A stretch of 64,000 bases of DNA from Lepidostoma basale (taxonomy: Eukaryota; Arthropoda; Insecta; Trichoptera; Lepidostomatidae). Of the stretch, positions 55,105-64,000 are shown piece by piece; position 1 is the stretch's first letter; each line of letters begins with the position of its first letter. The notes beneath the pieces are model-generated. The model ran no database searches. It saw only the letters and a program-made list of their open reading frames with translations, and had not been told where the DNA came from. The translations under genes and the position numbers were made by a program. The DNA is taken from the NCBI GenBank assembly GCA_022606425.2, contig JAHDVF020001552.1, positions 310,001 through 374,000 on the forward strand, read 5' to 3'.

Positions 55105-55690
55105 AACTAACTAACTATCGAAGGGGTAGGCAGAAAGAATGGACTGCCACAATTTTATTTCCTGACATATTTCTCCCGCTTCCTCAACATTCATCATCGT
55201 GTTATGCACGCGCATTAATTTTTCTGACTCCTCACGTGGCCGACATTCTTTGATTTATTTTATCGTGCCACGTTTTCTCTCTATTCATTCTATTTATTGT
55301 TCCATTTACATCGTTAACATATAATTATTTTACCATTCTTTCTTCATTCATTCTTTCCATATGTCCAAACCATCTTAACGATCCTTTCATTATTTTATTC
55401 ATAACACCATCATTCGCACCGCATTCACTTCTTATATTTTCATTCGACACTCTGTCATGCACAGGGTATCCACATATTCGTCTAAGAGATCTCATTTCAC
55501 TGTATTTATTCTAATTTCATCCTTCTTTTGCTAGTTCCATGCTTCGCTTCCATACATAAGGGGCGGTAGAAGAACACCATTGTGCACTGCCATTTTAGCT
55601 TTTTGGATAGGTTTTTGTTTGCAATGACAACTTTAAGTGTACCATTCACTTTGTTGCCTGCCCCAACCCTTTTTTAAATATCCCGAGAGG
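55105..55690 (-). mobile_element. LINE L-A, long antisense 3' fragment
   Basis: Antisense of the whole L-A RT tail, from ATCGAAGGGGTAGGCAGAAA back through RRNRR, KRWFGHMERM, MRSLRRI and LMYGSEAW to RRVGAGNKVNGT. Confidence 0.85.
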
Positions 55691-55974
55691 GATATTGAAA
55701 GTAGTATTTATATATTATATAATATAATATATATATCCCCAGAATAAGATCACTTTTGCCACCACTAAAAAATTATCCGTTTCCAGTTCGGCTCGCTTGA
55801 AGACCCTTAAATCATCATAGAGCTTAGAGTAGAATTCAGTAAATATTTAGATATACAAATTGTAACTTTATAACATGTATGTAGATTATTATTTTTAAAC
55901 GTTTACGTTTTTATTAGAACATGTCTTCGTGTATGGTATGTGTGAACTATTTTAAGTAAATAAATAAAAATCAC

Positions 55975-56345
55975 GATTTTTGTATGAATAAAACACCGTT
56001 TTTTCCACTTTTAAGTTTCTTTTTCTCGACATGTTTCGAAAGCTTTACACCTTCATCATCGGGAGAACGATATAAACTAACCAAAATTATTACAAATAAA
56101 TACAAGAACCTAGGAACATATATAACACGTGTTAGTTAACTTAGCAGACATGTTATATATGTTTCTAGGTTCTTGTATTTATTTTGTAATAATTTTGGTT
56201 AGTTCTTATAGTTTCCCGATGATGAACGTGTAAAGGGATCGAAACATGTCGATAAATATAAACTCAAAAGTGGTAAAACCAGGATTTTAATTCATATAAA
56301 AATCGTATTTATGGAATCCCACAATGCTAACGCCGTAAGTTTATC
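55975..56345. repeat. large palindromic family F foldback
   Basis: F arms at both ends, and between them another inverted repeat of about 57 bp (CTAACCAAAATTATTACAAA... opposite its complement), so almost the whole 300 bp is one palindrome. Minus core 56023-56067 is near consensus. Plus core 56214-56255 has GAAAC, AT, GTC. Confidence 0.85.
56023..56067 (-). ncRNA. hammerhead-like core, family F, with 5-bp stem I
   Basis: Read on minus: TTCTC, CCGATGA, T, stem II GAAGG/CTTTC, GAAAC, AT, GTC, GAGAA. Stem I (TTCTC/GAGAA) is perfect over 5 bp. U4 is C, as in other F copies. Confidence 0.5.
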
Positions 56346-56590
56346 TAAAAAAATAACAATATTAAATTCAATATTATCTAGATCTTCCAACTTACTCTAT
56401 TCGGTCTTGACGCGTCCAATGTCTTGATTGCTTCTTCGGCTAACCATTAGTAGCCAATCCATACCAGGCGACAAGTTCGAAGAGTGCTTGTTATAAAGGG
56501 CTGCTACACTTCGTGAAACACTTGATTGCTGCAACAAAAAGTTTGGATCTTAAATAACTCTTTTGAGCCTATATGCAAACCAATAAATTA

Positions 56591-57025
56591 TCAAACCAAA
56601 TCAGTTAATTATCCCAACAGACATTAAAAACAGTATTAACGTTTAAGACATATATTTAGTACAGGTAAAATATAATACATACAAATATAATATAATACCA
56701 GGAAAGCATAAGAGATGGTTGTTGTTTCGATTGTTCGAAGACAATATACTCTCTAAATTCAAGAGTATTTGTCTTCTGAACGTACTCTCAAAGACGTCGA
56801 TCTCCGCGGAGACCGCGTTCAGCAGACTAATTGTTCTTCCCACCGGTTTCACCAGAGGCAGGTTGGTTCTCCCGGCCGGTAGATTAAACAATCTTAATGT
56901 TGCTCTCGGAAATATCTCTCGAGGACAAAAATACCAACATTCTTCAGCACGGCCGAGTTCTCGAATTATACCCTAATTAATCTTAATAAATGGGTTATGA
57001 GATGCTCATCTCTTCGCGTTTTAAA
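56591..57025 (-). mobile_element. CR1-like LINE, 5'-truncated antisense copy
   Basis: On minus it matches the 3' end of the LINE at 58543-61980: LVLPAGR-type sequence, FNLPAGRTNLPLVKPVGRTI, SLLNAVSAEIDVFESTFRRQ, ILLNLESILSS. It ends AACTGATTTGGTTTGATAA. No coding capacity remains. Confidence 0.85.
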
Positions 57026-57104
57026 TTTTAACAGTTAGCTTAGAACTGTTCAATATTGCACCCTTTTTTTAAAAAAACATTTATATTTTGTCTCCCAGTC
57101 TAGT

Positions 57105-57650
57105 AAACTTACATCTTTGCTTCAGTCCACGATTGAAGAAAAAATGGCAGTAATCAATGGAATTCTAGTGCTGACTCTTATGTATGGAAGTGAAGCTTGG
57201 AGTTTGCAGAAGAAGGATGAATGTAGGATTCATATCGTAGAAATGAGGGCACTAAGAAGAATGTGCGGAAAACAATGTATGATAAAACATGTAATGATGA
57301 AGTAAGAAAATAATGTAAGGCGGATGAATGCGTCCTAAATAAAATTAAGAAAGGATCACTAAGATGGTTTGGACATATGGTACGAATGGATGAGGGCAGA
57401 ATGGTTAAAAAGATAAATACAAGTAGTGTGAATGGAAAAAAGTCAAAGAAGGCCAAGGAAAACATGGTATGACCAAATTAATTAATTACTGAAAGGCGGC
57501 TATGTTTAAGTAGGAACTATCGACTAGCGTGCATGTCACGATGTGTGAATTTAGAAGAGGCGCGAGAGTAATGTCACGATAGAACAGTGTGACAGTCCAT
57601 CCTCTCTGCCTACCCCTCCGGAGAAACAGCGTGATGGCTAGTTTGTCAGT
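57105..57650 (+). mobile_element. LINE L-A 3' fragment
   Basis: GILVLTLMYGSEAWSLQKKD, EMRALRRMCGKQ, KIKKGSLRWFGHMVRMDEG, then broken tail frames and CTACCCCTCCGGAGAAACAG, CGTGATGGCTAG. Confidence 0.8.
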
Positions 57651-58224
57651 TAGTTTATCTAGTAAACACTAAAATCTATTTTAATTGTTTTGTCATCATA
57701 CAGAACAGTATAAACAGGCATGTTTAGTCATCTTTATTTAAAATTCGATATCAATATACACGTGACACGATTTCGTTCATTACCTCCTACGGTTTATTTA
57801 AAAAATGCCCACGCACCGATTATTATTGTGTGAATTATATTTCCATTACAATATAACTTAGTATGTTATTGGGTTACACGAAGAACACAAGTATTCGTAA
57901 TTATCATAGTATCGAAAAGTGTTTTTTTTAAATGTTATATTTTAAAGAAAAGCCATTTTATTATAAAGTAGGCTTGTGCAGTAGATAATATCATTTTCAC
58001 GTAATTTCGTAACGTGATAAAGTGAGGTAAATCGAGTGAATTGTATCACCGGAAAACATTTCGAGAACAAAGGTATTAATCATTTTTAATGTCCAATAGT
58101 ATGTTAATCCGCTAGAATTTTTGATAAATGTTTACTGTTTTGTTTTAATTTGAATTTTAATGTACTTCATATTACGTGTTGTTTCTATTACTATCCAAAC
58201 CACTTGATAATAAATTTAATCATG
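57651..58224. other. no gene seen
   Basis: AT-rich intronic sequence. Confidence 0.5.
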
Positions 58225-58433
58225 TTAGAGTTAATAGTACGGAGTCGAGGTAGACCGAGGAAAACGTGTCATGACCAAATTAATCAAATTTTAAAGGTTG
58301 GTCATATGAAAAGTCGGAGAAATCGACGTGCTTTTATGAATGTGGAGGAAACTAAATGGGTGTATCAGGATAGAGTAGTGTGGCGGGCCATTCCCTTTGC
58401 CTACCCCTGCGGGGAAACGGCGTCTGGTAGAAT
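58225..58433 (+). mobile_element. LINE L-A 3' fragment
   Basis: RSRGRPRKTCHDQINQILKV, GHMKSRRNRRAFMNVEETKW, then CTACCCCTGCGGGGAAACGG. An S1 SINE follows at once. Confidence 0.85.
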
Positions 58434-58541
58434 TCACGGGACAATAAAAATGGCGATAGACAAACAACCTATCACAAGTTATGAGAATTGGGTTCAAATA
58501 TCCTGTTGTATTAAAAAATATGGAAAGTAACGGGAATCTAC
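58434..58541 (+). mobile_element. SINE S1 body, target of the CR1-like LINE
   Basis: TGGTAGAATTCACGGGACAA to AACGGGAATCTACCG. AAAAACCGATAAAGATGTCC beyond the LINE (about 62005) resembles the S1 tail, so the LINE probably landed in it. Confidence 0.7.
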
Positions 58542-58542
58542 C

Positions 58543-58983
58543 GTGAGGAAACCTGAGGGAGACCAGTCAGTGACTGCCACGCTGGAGAAGACCTCTGCGC
58601 CGTTAGTCGCCAACAGACCGGTGGGGAGTGATGGCGGCCCGTGGAATGTGGTGTCCAGGAGGCGACCTGCCACCGTCCGAGGTACTCGGAGAATGGACAG
58701 CCCCTCCCCCACCTCTCCTGTTCTTAAATTTTTCCACTTTTTCCCATTCCACCCCGATACCTCGGTCGGTGACATGGCGTCTTACCTTAATGGTTTACGT
58801 AAGGCATCATATACGGTGCATAGAATCAAGCCCAAGGAGGGAAGTTCCTATGTATCGTTCAAGATTGGAATACCGAGTTCGGTTGTCTCGGAGGTCCTGG
58901 AGCCTAAACACTGGCCACGCCGTTCTTTCATCAAGGAGTGGCGGGCGGGTGTTGCGGCTCCGCGACTTCCGAGAGCGAGCTGA
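58543..58983 (+). pseudogene. CR1-like LINE ORF1, C-terminal part
   Basis: About 146 codons without an ATG; the 5' end is lost at the element boundary. The end of the protein reads DTSVGDMASYLNGLRKASYT, VHRIKPKEGSSYVSFKIG and EPKHWPRRSFIKEWRAG. This resembles the C-terminal fold of LINE ORF1 proteins (V..YL......HRLK.K..SYSSFKV.V.....L.D..WWP.GV.....), which coat element RNA. It stops at TGA 58981-58983, in the same frame as ORF2. Confidence 0.7.
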
Positions 58984-61854
58984 CTTGGTTCCTCCAATTC
59001 TTTGTCTTTCCTATATCAGAATGTTCGTGGATTGAGGACAAAATGCTCGAAATTCTTCTCCAATGTCTCGGTGAGTGACGCTAACATAATCGCTCTCACT
59101 GAGACTTGGCTGAATTCGAGCGTCCTCTCCTCTGAGCTTTTTGATATAGAGAACTTTAATGTGTTTCGCAGAGATCGAGCAGGCGACAGTGGCCACAGTC
59201 GCGGTGGCGGCTGCTTGTTGGCGGTCGGGAGGGGGGATGCGCTGAGGGCTGAGCGCGTCCCCAATCTTGAATCAGTCAATGAAGATCTCTGGGTAAAACT
59301 TACGTATGGGGTAAATCATGTAACATATATATGTGTTACATATATACCACCGGGGTCTAATTGGGAAATTTATAACCGATTATTTGATGCGATGCATACG
59401 AGCTTCAATCTGATCGGAGGTAAAAATGTCATTGTGATGGGCGACTTTAACCTGCACTCTGCTCATGGGATCGACAATGTCCAGCGTGACTTGGAGTACC
59501 TATGCGCAGTTTTTGGGCTTGCCCAGCACAATGTCGTTTTGAACTCAGATTCCAGAACCTTGGACTTGATTTTGAGCAACATAAAGTTGCAAGTTTCCAG
59601 ATCAATGTCCCCATTAGTTTCTGAAGATGATTACCATCCCGCGCTAGAATTTGAGTACTCTGGTAAAGATAATCCTGGTGTTACCAGAGTGCCGCGACAT
59701 AATACAGAAATCTTCAGAGGATGGAACTTCAGTCAGGGTGATTTTCTGAAGCTGTACCAGCTGATGACTCAACTTGACTGGAGCGACATGTGTAACTTGA
59801 CCACCGTAAATGATGCCTTACAGTATTTTTACAGTGAAATTTATAAATTGTTTGATTTGTGCTTTCCCAGAAAACGCATAAGCAATGGTGGACGGAGATA
59901 TCCGAGGTGGTTTTCCAGGGAAATCATCGCGGACATTAAGACCAAACATGCCCATCATGTGAGGTGGAAGGCTACTGGTTGTCGGAGTGAGTACGAACTT
60001 TTCAGTCTGTACCGCTCGGTGGTGAGACGCAATGTTCGATCAGCCTTTCAAACATATGTGGGCACCATTGAGGGCAATCTTATGGATGACCCTGGATCCT
60101 TCTGGAACTACGTAAAAAGTCTACGAAAGGATGGGGGCATCCTAAACACTATGATGCATGGGGATAGGGAGGTTGAGGGTGTAGATATAGTGAATGCATT
60201 CGCTAAACACTTTCAATCTGTCTATAGCAATGTTCCCCCGCGGCTAAATTTCAATTCAGCGACAGTGTTAAGTGCCAATTGTTGTGGTCATGGCTTTGTC
60301 ATATCGCAGATAGAAGCGAATGATATTATATCCTCCATTAAAGCTATGAAGAATTCGCACTCGGTTGGTCCTGATTTTCTTCCCATTTACTTCTTAAAAG
60401 GCTGCTCTGAGCTCCTAATATCTCCGCTGTATTTTTTATTTAACCTATCGTTAAATACAAATACTTTTCCTGATCTCTGGAAACTTTCCAGAATCAGTCC
60501 TATTTTCAAGAGTGGCGCAAAAGAGTCGGTCGAAAACTACAGACCTGTAGCGATACTGTCGGCTCCAGCCAAACTATTTGAATCAATTTTACACAAATTG
60601 ATATTTCCCAAAGTCGACCCCTATATTATAACAGAACAACATGGATTCAGGAAGGGGCGCTCGACTGAAACTAATCTCATGGTATTCACAGATTACATTG
60701 CAAGGGCCTTGGATGATGGTCACCAAGTTGACTGTTCATATAATGATTTCTCAAAGGCCTTTGACACTGTGAACCACGACATTCTGATAGCAAAGCTATC
60801 TCAAATTGGATTCTCTTCTCAGTTGATTATGTTTTTCATTAGTTACCTCGAGGGGAGAAAACAATACGTCTCATACGGAATTTTTCAATCGGAACCTTTT
60901 CTTGTAAATTCAGGGGTGCCACAAGGTTCAAACTTAGGGCCACTCCTCTTCACCATCTTCATAAATGATATTGCGAAGGTGATAAACTTCTCGCGATTTC
61001 TTTTATTTGCCGATGATCTGAAATTATTCCTGGAAATTAAAAATCCTGGAGACTGTCTTCGCCTCCAGTCGGACATCAATAATATTGTCAACTGGAGTCA
61101 CAGTAATCAAATGCAATTCAATGTCTCTAAATGCGTTATGCTATCTTTTACTAGAGCATTGAGAACTGTGTATTATAGATACACAATGAACAACCAGCAA
61201 CTAGCACATGTATCTACGATGAGAGATCTCGGGATCATCTATGAGAGTAGGCTGACTTTTCGTGCACATGTTGAGAGGATTTGTGGCACTGCACTGAAGA
61301 TGTTGGGCTTCATCGTCCGGACCGGCAGAGTTTTCAGGGATCCCAATGTGCTCAGAGTCCTATACAACGCATTGGTTCGGAGCAGACTCGAAAGTGGTTC
61401 TGTGATATGGAGTCCTCACGAGGCGAGATATTCCATTATGCTGGAGAGGGTTCAGAAAAAATTTCTGAGGTATCTCTACATGAGGGAGTATGGTAGCTAT
61501 CCTTGGCTCTATCCCACGGCATTTCTTTTGGGAATGCTCGGAACCAATTCTCTACAGCTTCGAAGAGATGGACATCTAATTACCCATTTCTTTAGATTAA
61601 TTAGGGGATACTTCGAGAACTCGGCCGTACTGGAGGGTGTTCGGCTTTTTGTCCCCGATAGATATCTCCGACAGCGACAGCACAGATTGTTTTACCTACC
61701 GGCTGCCAGAACCAATCTGCCTCTGGTGACACCGGTGGGAAGAGCAATTAGTCTGCTGAACGCGGTCTCCTCGGAGATCGACGTCTTTCATGTTAGTGAA
61801 AGTACGTTCAGAAGGCAAATACTCTTAATTCTGGAGAGTATCCTGTCTTCCTAA
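58984..61854 (+). CDS. CR1-like LINE ORF2: endonuclease-reverse transcriptase
   Basis: About 956 codons without a break. The EEP endonuclease comes first: LYQNVRGLRTK, ALTETWLN (catalytic Glu), VMGDFNLHS, SRTLDLILSN and DDYHPALEF, where the family has SDH. RT motifs follow: NYRPVAILSAPAKLFESIL, EQHGFRKGRST, YNDFSKAFDTVNHDIL, SGVPQGSNLGPLLF and catalytic FADD at 61006-61017. A C-terminal domain ends SESTFRRQIL, LILESILSS. The enzyme nicks DNA and primes reverse transcription there. No ATG lies between the ORF1 stop and the first endonuclease motif, so the start is undefined; 58984 is the first codon after the stop. The frame looks recently active. Confidence 0.9.
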   Translation, partial: LGSSNSLSFLYQNVRGLRTKCSKFFSNVSVSDANIIALTETWLNSSVLSSELFDIENFNVFRRDRAGDSGHSRGGGCLLAVGRGDALRAERVPNLESVNEDLWVKLTYGVNHVTYICVTYIPPGSNWEIYNRLFDAMHTSFNLIGGKNVIVMGDFNLHSAHGIDNVQRDLEYLCAVFGLAQHNVVLNSDSRTLDLILSNIKLQVSRSMSPLVSEDDYHPALEFEYSGKDNPGVTRVPRHNTEIFRGWNFSQGDFLKLYQLMTQLDWSDMCNLTTVNDALQYFYSEIYKLFDLCFPRKRISNGGRRYPRWFSREIIADIKTKHAHHVRWKATGCRSEYELFSLYRSVVRRNVRSAFQTYVGTIEGNLMDDPGSFWNYVKSLRKDGGILNTMMHGDREVEGVDIVNAFAKHFQSVYSNVPPRLNFNSATVLSANCCGHGFVISQIEANDIISSIKAMKNSHSVGPDFLPIYFLKGCSELLISPLYFLFNLSLNTNTFPDLWKLSRISPIFKSGAKESVENYRPVAILSAPAKLFESILHKLIFPKVDPYIITEQHGFRKGRSTETNLMVFTDYIARALDDGHQVDCSYNDFSKAFDTVNHDILIAKLSQIGFSSQLIMFFISYLEGRKQYVSYGIFQSEPFLVNSGVPQGSNLGPLLFTIFINDIAKVINFSRFLLFADDLKLFLEIKNPGDCLRLQSDINNIVNWSHSNQMQFNVSKCVMLSFTRALRTVYYRYTMNNQQLAHVSTMRDLGIIYESRLTFRAHVERICGTALKMLGFIVRTGRVFRDPNVLRVLYNALVRSRLESGSVIWSPHEARYSIMLERVQKKFLRYLYMREYGSYPWLYPTAFLLGMLGTNSLQLRRDGHLITHFFRLIRGYFENSAVLEGVRLFVPDRYLRQRQHRLFYLPAARTNLPLVTPVGRAISLLNAVSSEIDVFHVSESTFRRQILLILESILSS

Positions 61855-61989
61855 TGTTGAACCATCTCTTATGCGTTTCTGGTAGTATACTATATATAAT
61901 ATATTATTTTACCTGTTCTCAATAGATGCCTTAAAAATAAATTTTGTAATGTCTGTTGATGAAATAAACTGATTTGATTAACAAGGCCC

Positions 61990-62124
61990 ATTTGGTACCC
62001 CAAAAACCGATAAAGATGTCCCTAGGATTGCTACTTTAGACGAAAACAAAAGTAATAGAATATACTTTATGTTCATCTAATATGCCTATTGACCAAGCGA
62101 CCCATTTATTACTTATCAATAATT
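61990..62124. other. flank of the LINE; possible S1 tail
   Basis: CCCAAAAACCGATAAAGATG resembles the end of S1. Nothing else is seen. Confidence 0.4.
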
Positions 62125-62290
62125 AATACGAATGAAAACGTCCGTTTTTCTGTTTTCTAGAAGTTTTATTATAATTTATGGGAATGACATGTTTCGTATT
62201 TCCGAGGCATTTTGAAATGACCATCATCATTCTCTTAAAATATAATAAATCTACTAGAAAACAGACATTTTATTGTACATAGATAGTTCA
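62125..62290. repeat. foldback family A
   Basis: AATACGAATGAAAACGTCCG, GACATGTTTCGTATTTCCGA, then the right arm CTACTAGAAAACAGACATTT. A further A scrap lies at 62380-62465. Confidence 0.7.
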
Positions 62291-62534
62291 ACCATTTAAT
62301 TTACAAAATATAATGGATATAAAAATTGGACACGTTAAGAAATTCAGGCTGAAATAAGAAGCACGAGCCTGCTTCATACTTCATGTCTTGGAAAGGCGAA
62401 ACAAGATTTTCCCGTAAATTATAACATTTTAAAAGTCCTAGAAAATATACGTTTTCATTTGTATTATATTTAACTAATTGAACGCTAAGGCATTAAAACT
62501 GTGGAATTCCATAGTTGTATACTTATTCATTGAA

Positions 62535-62650
62535 AAACTTTGTTTAATCCACTATATAATAAAAAATTTGATTAAAAAACCCGACATGTTTCGGAGGATA
62601 CTTTCATCTCCAGGTGTAAAAATATAATAAAAACTAAACAATGAAAGACT
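62535..62650 (-). repeat. solo arm with hammerhead-like core
   Basis: Minus core 62583-62613: CTGGAGA, T, loosely paired stem, GAAAC, AT, GTC. Flanks CACC before and GGG after can pair weakly. Confidence 0.5.
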
Positions 62651-62739
62651 AATAAAAAACGCATTTGATATTCGATACAATAATAGAACAGGTCGTTTGA
62701 ACCTAATTACTCTGTATACAATTTGTTTTTAGCTGTTAT

Positions 62740-62913
62740 ATTGATTCTCGTGACATGTGATAGGTAGCTAATCTATCGCCATTTTTTTATTGTCACGTGA
62801 ATTCTACACCAGACCAAAGACAGTGTGACAATCACACTGCCATCGTCGAGAATCGAACCCGGGACCTTCGGTATGGAAGTTAGAGCTCTTACCACTCCGC
62901 CACGAAGGTCGTC
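62740..62913 (-). mobile_element. tRNA-derived SINE S1 with full head
   Basis: On minus: CGACCTTCGTGGCGGAGTGG (A box), TAAGAGCTCTAAC, GGGTTCGATTCTCG (B box), then the body to TCACGAGAATCAA. A complete, stable cloverleaf was not worked out, so I do not call it a tRNA gene. Confidence 0.85.
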
Positions 62914-63352
62914 AATTTAAAAATTTACCGTTGCTATTTGTTATAAGTAGGTACTAACAATTATTTTTAACAGTAAGAACTAATAAATAATATTAAATAA
63001 TAATAATACAATACAATAATACATGATGACAATATAAAAAAAATGTAATATAGAAAAAACATACATTTGATAAGACATAATTTATATAGAAATTAATAAA
63101 TGATTATTTGCATTTGATTGGAAATGGGAGCTTGGGAGATTAAATGTAAACAAAGTATTTAAGGAGAAAGGAGTAAAAGGAGGAATCTAATTATTAATGA
63201 TATTTTCACCCAATTTCACCAATTTATTTAGTGTGGTGTTTTACATCGTCGTTCAAGAAACAATATAACTCATTAGTAATATGTATTTTTTGTGTGAAAA
63301 AGTAAAAAGATACGTATCTGTGAGTAGTGTTAATGTAGTTCCCTTATTGCAG
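62914..63352 (+). other. end of the intron before the LIM exon
   Basis: AT-rich. The acceptor is CCCTTATTGCAG. Confidence 0.6.
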
Positions 63353-63441
63353 AGCCCTCCCCGCTGTATGACAACAACCATTACCACGAGGAATGCCTGC
63401 GCTGCAACTCCTGTGGCCTGAACCTCACGGGACCCAATCAG
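63353..63441 (+). CDS. exon with the second part of a LIM domain
   Basis: 89 bp between TTATTGCAG and AATCAG/GTTAGT. It joins the previous exon by completing a split codon (G/AG, Glu), giving STQT-E-PSPLYDNNHYHEEC, LRCNSCGLNLTGPNQ. H-x2-C-x2-C-x2-C is the middle of a LIM zinc-binding double finger, used for protein-protein contacts at the cytoskeleton, junctions or in signalling. The first Cys pair is not at the right distance in the preceding exon, and the last ligands must lie beyond 64 kb. So either another exon supplies the first pair in some isoform or the domain is atypical. Splice phase and GC content make coding very likely. The gene continues to the right. Confidence 0.85.
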
Positions 63442-63654
63442 GTTAGTGTTCCTTTTATTTTAAATAATTTTGCTATTGTATGGAATAAGAATGAAAAGCC
63501 GCACTCTCTGGATTAACATATTATGTTACTCGGAATCCAGAAAAATAATGTTAAAAATCACTTAATGCTATATTATTCATTCTTTACATGGGTTGATAGA
63601 TTCTGAGTATCCAATTTAATATAAGTTTTTTGAAATGTGATAATAATAATAGTT

Positions 63655-63905
63655 TTATAACTGTTAATGCAAAAACTTTGTTTTATATCACAATTGTATT
63701 TAGTGTACGACAGCTGTTTCATCAACCAATGTGATGTCATCATCAAGTGTTACAAAAATATATCATTTTGATATATTTTTGTAACACCTGATGATGTCAA
63801 CATTGGTTGATGAAACAGCTTTCGTACACTAAATACAATTGTGATATAAAACAAAGTTTTTGCATTAACAGTTATAAAATGTTAAAATATCATAGTGTTT
63901 CGGCC
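63655..63905. repeat. foldback family G with hammerhead-like cores
   Basis: Near-perfect arms of about 105 bp: TTTTATAACTGTTAATGCAA and GTTTTATATCACAATTGTAT, then the inverse. Minus core 63709-63746; plus core 63788-63823 (CTGATGA, T, GTCAAC/GTTGAT, GAAAC, then TTC where GTC is expected). The tail is CATAGTGTTTCGGCCAAAAC. Confidence 0.85.
63709..63746 (-). ncRNA. hammerhead-like core, family G left arm
   Basis: Read on minus: TTGATGA, T, ATCA..TTGAT-type imperfect stem, GAAAC, AGCT, GTC. C3 is replaced by T. Confidence 0.4.
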
Positions 63906-64000
63906 AAAACAATGGACCATTTAATAATAATGGTGTTTTTGTTGCCAAACTTTACTTCAAGGGATTAAATATGCAGCAAAGTTTAATCACTTTGCTGGCT
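63906..64000. other. no feature; next intron
   Basis: AT-rich sequence to the window edge. Confidence 0.5.

Larger units (their letters stand above)
58543..61980 (+). mobile_element. CR1-like non-LTR retrotransposon, ORF2 open
   Basis: It starts inside ORF1 (5'-truncated), keeps a complete ORF2 and a 130-bp 3' UTR, and ends GAAATAAACTGATTTGATTA. A GATTTGATT-type end, not poly-A, fits the CR1 group better than Jockey. A truncated antisense relative is at 56591. Confidence 0.85.

Noticed and set aside
59001..59035. TTG at 59002 as the ORF2 start
   Set aside because: It is only the first NTG in the frame. Eukaryotic initiation at TTG is not supported, so the start is left undefined.
62840..62913. 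Functional tRNA gene on the minus strand
   Set aside because: A and B boxes are present, but the same head recurs in other copies joined to the S1 SINE body, so it is a SINE head.
48457..63441. Direct splice of the 48457 exon to the LIM exon
   Set aside because: Phases disagree (0 against 1). The join gives an out-of-frame peptide and an early stop.

Overview
This is a eukaryotic window: AT-rich, very low coding density, GT-AG introns, and dense insect-type transposons (a cecropia-type mariner, PIF/Harbinger, piggyBac, hAT and Tc1-like derivatives, RTE-, Jockey- and CR1-like LINEs, tRNA-derived SINEs). An arthropod, most likely an insect, is well supported. Lepidoptera is plausible from the repeat types but not proven.

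One host gene is visible, on the + strand. Two exons lie at 37532-37740 and 37830-39554, and a LIM-domain exon lies at 63353-63441. Splice phases agree across all three. The encoded protein is basic, Ser/Pro-rich and carries about 17 RRxS/RRxT-type motifs before half of a LIM zinc-binding domain. I could not name the ortholog. The intron between 39554 and 63353 is about 23.8 kb. Inside it sits a GC-richer, promoter-like stretch (about 47130-48456) with three CACGTG boxes and a short candidate first coding exon (48457-48501). A second GC-rich island with two CACGTG boxes lies at 51655-51890.

Almost everything else is repeats. From 1 to 37 kb there are SINEs, LINE 3' ends, a Harbinger derivative with intact TIRs and TSD (1864-2731), a TTAA-flanked palindrome (8960-9626), piggyBac-type derivatives (10781-11308, 25252-25885, 26674-26911), a near-solo LTR element (26393-27215), a Tc1-like deletion derivative (27508-27956) and a 5'-truncated Jockey-like LINE (30799-32159). 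From 39.6 to 63.3 kb there are a hAT MITE (45500-45821), a mariner with complete ends (49755-51031) and a CR1-like LINE with an open ORF2 (58543-61980).

The most unusual signal is a large set of foldback (inverted) repeats from several families with unrelated arms. They share one short core: a CTGANGA-like heptamer, usually one extra base, a 4-6 bp hairpin, GAAAC, about two bases, then GTC or GTT. This is the order of a type I hammerhead ribozyme with a minimal stem III, as known from Penelope-like elements and retrozymes. About 20 such cores occur here. A few keep every conserved core base, and others have drifted at catalytic positions. The family with the most copies also forms a head-to-tail tandem array.
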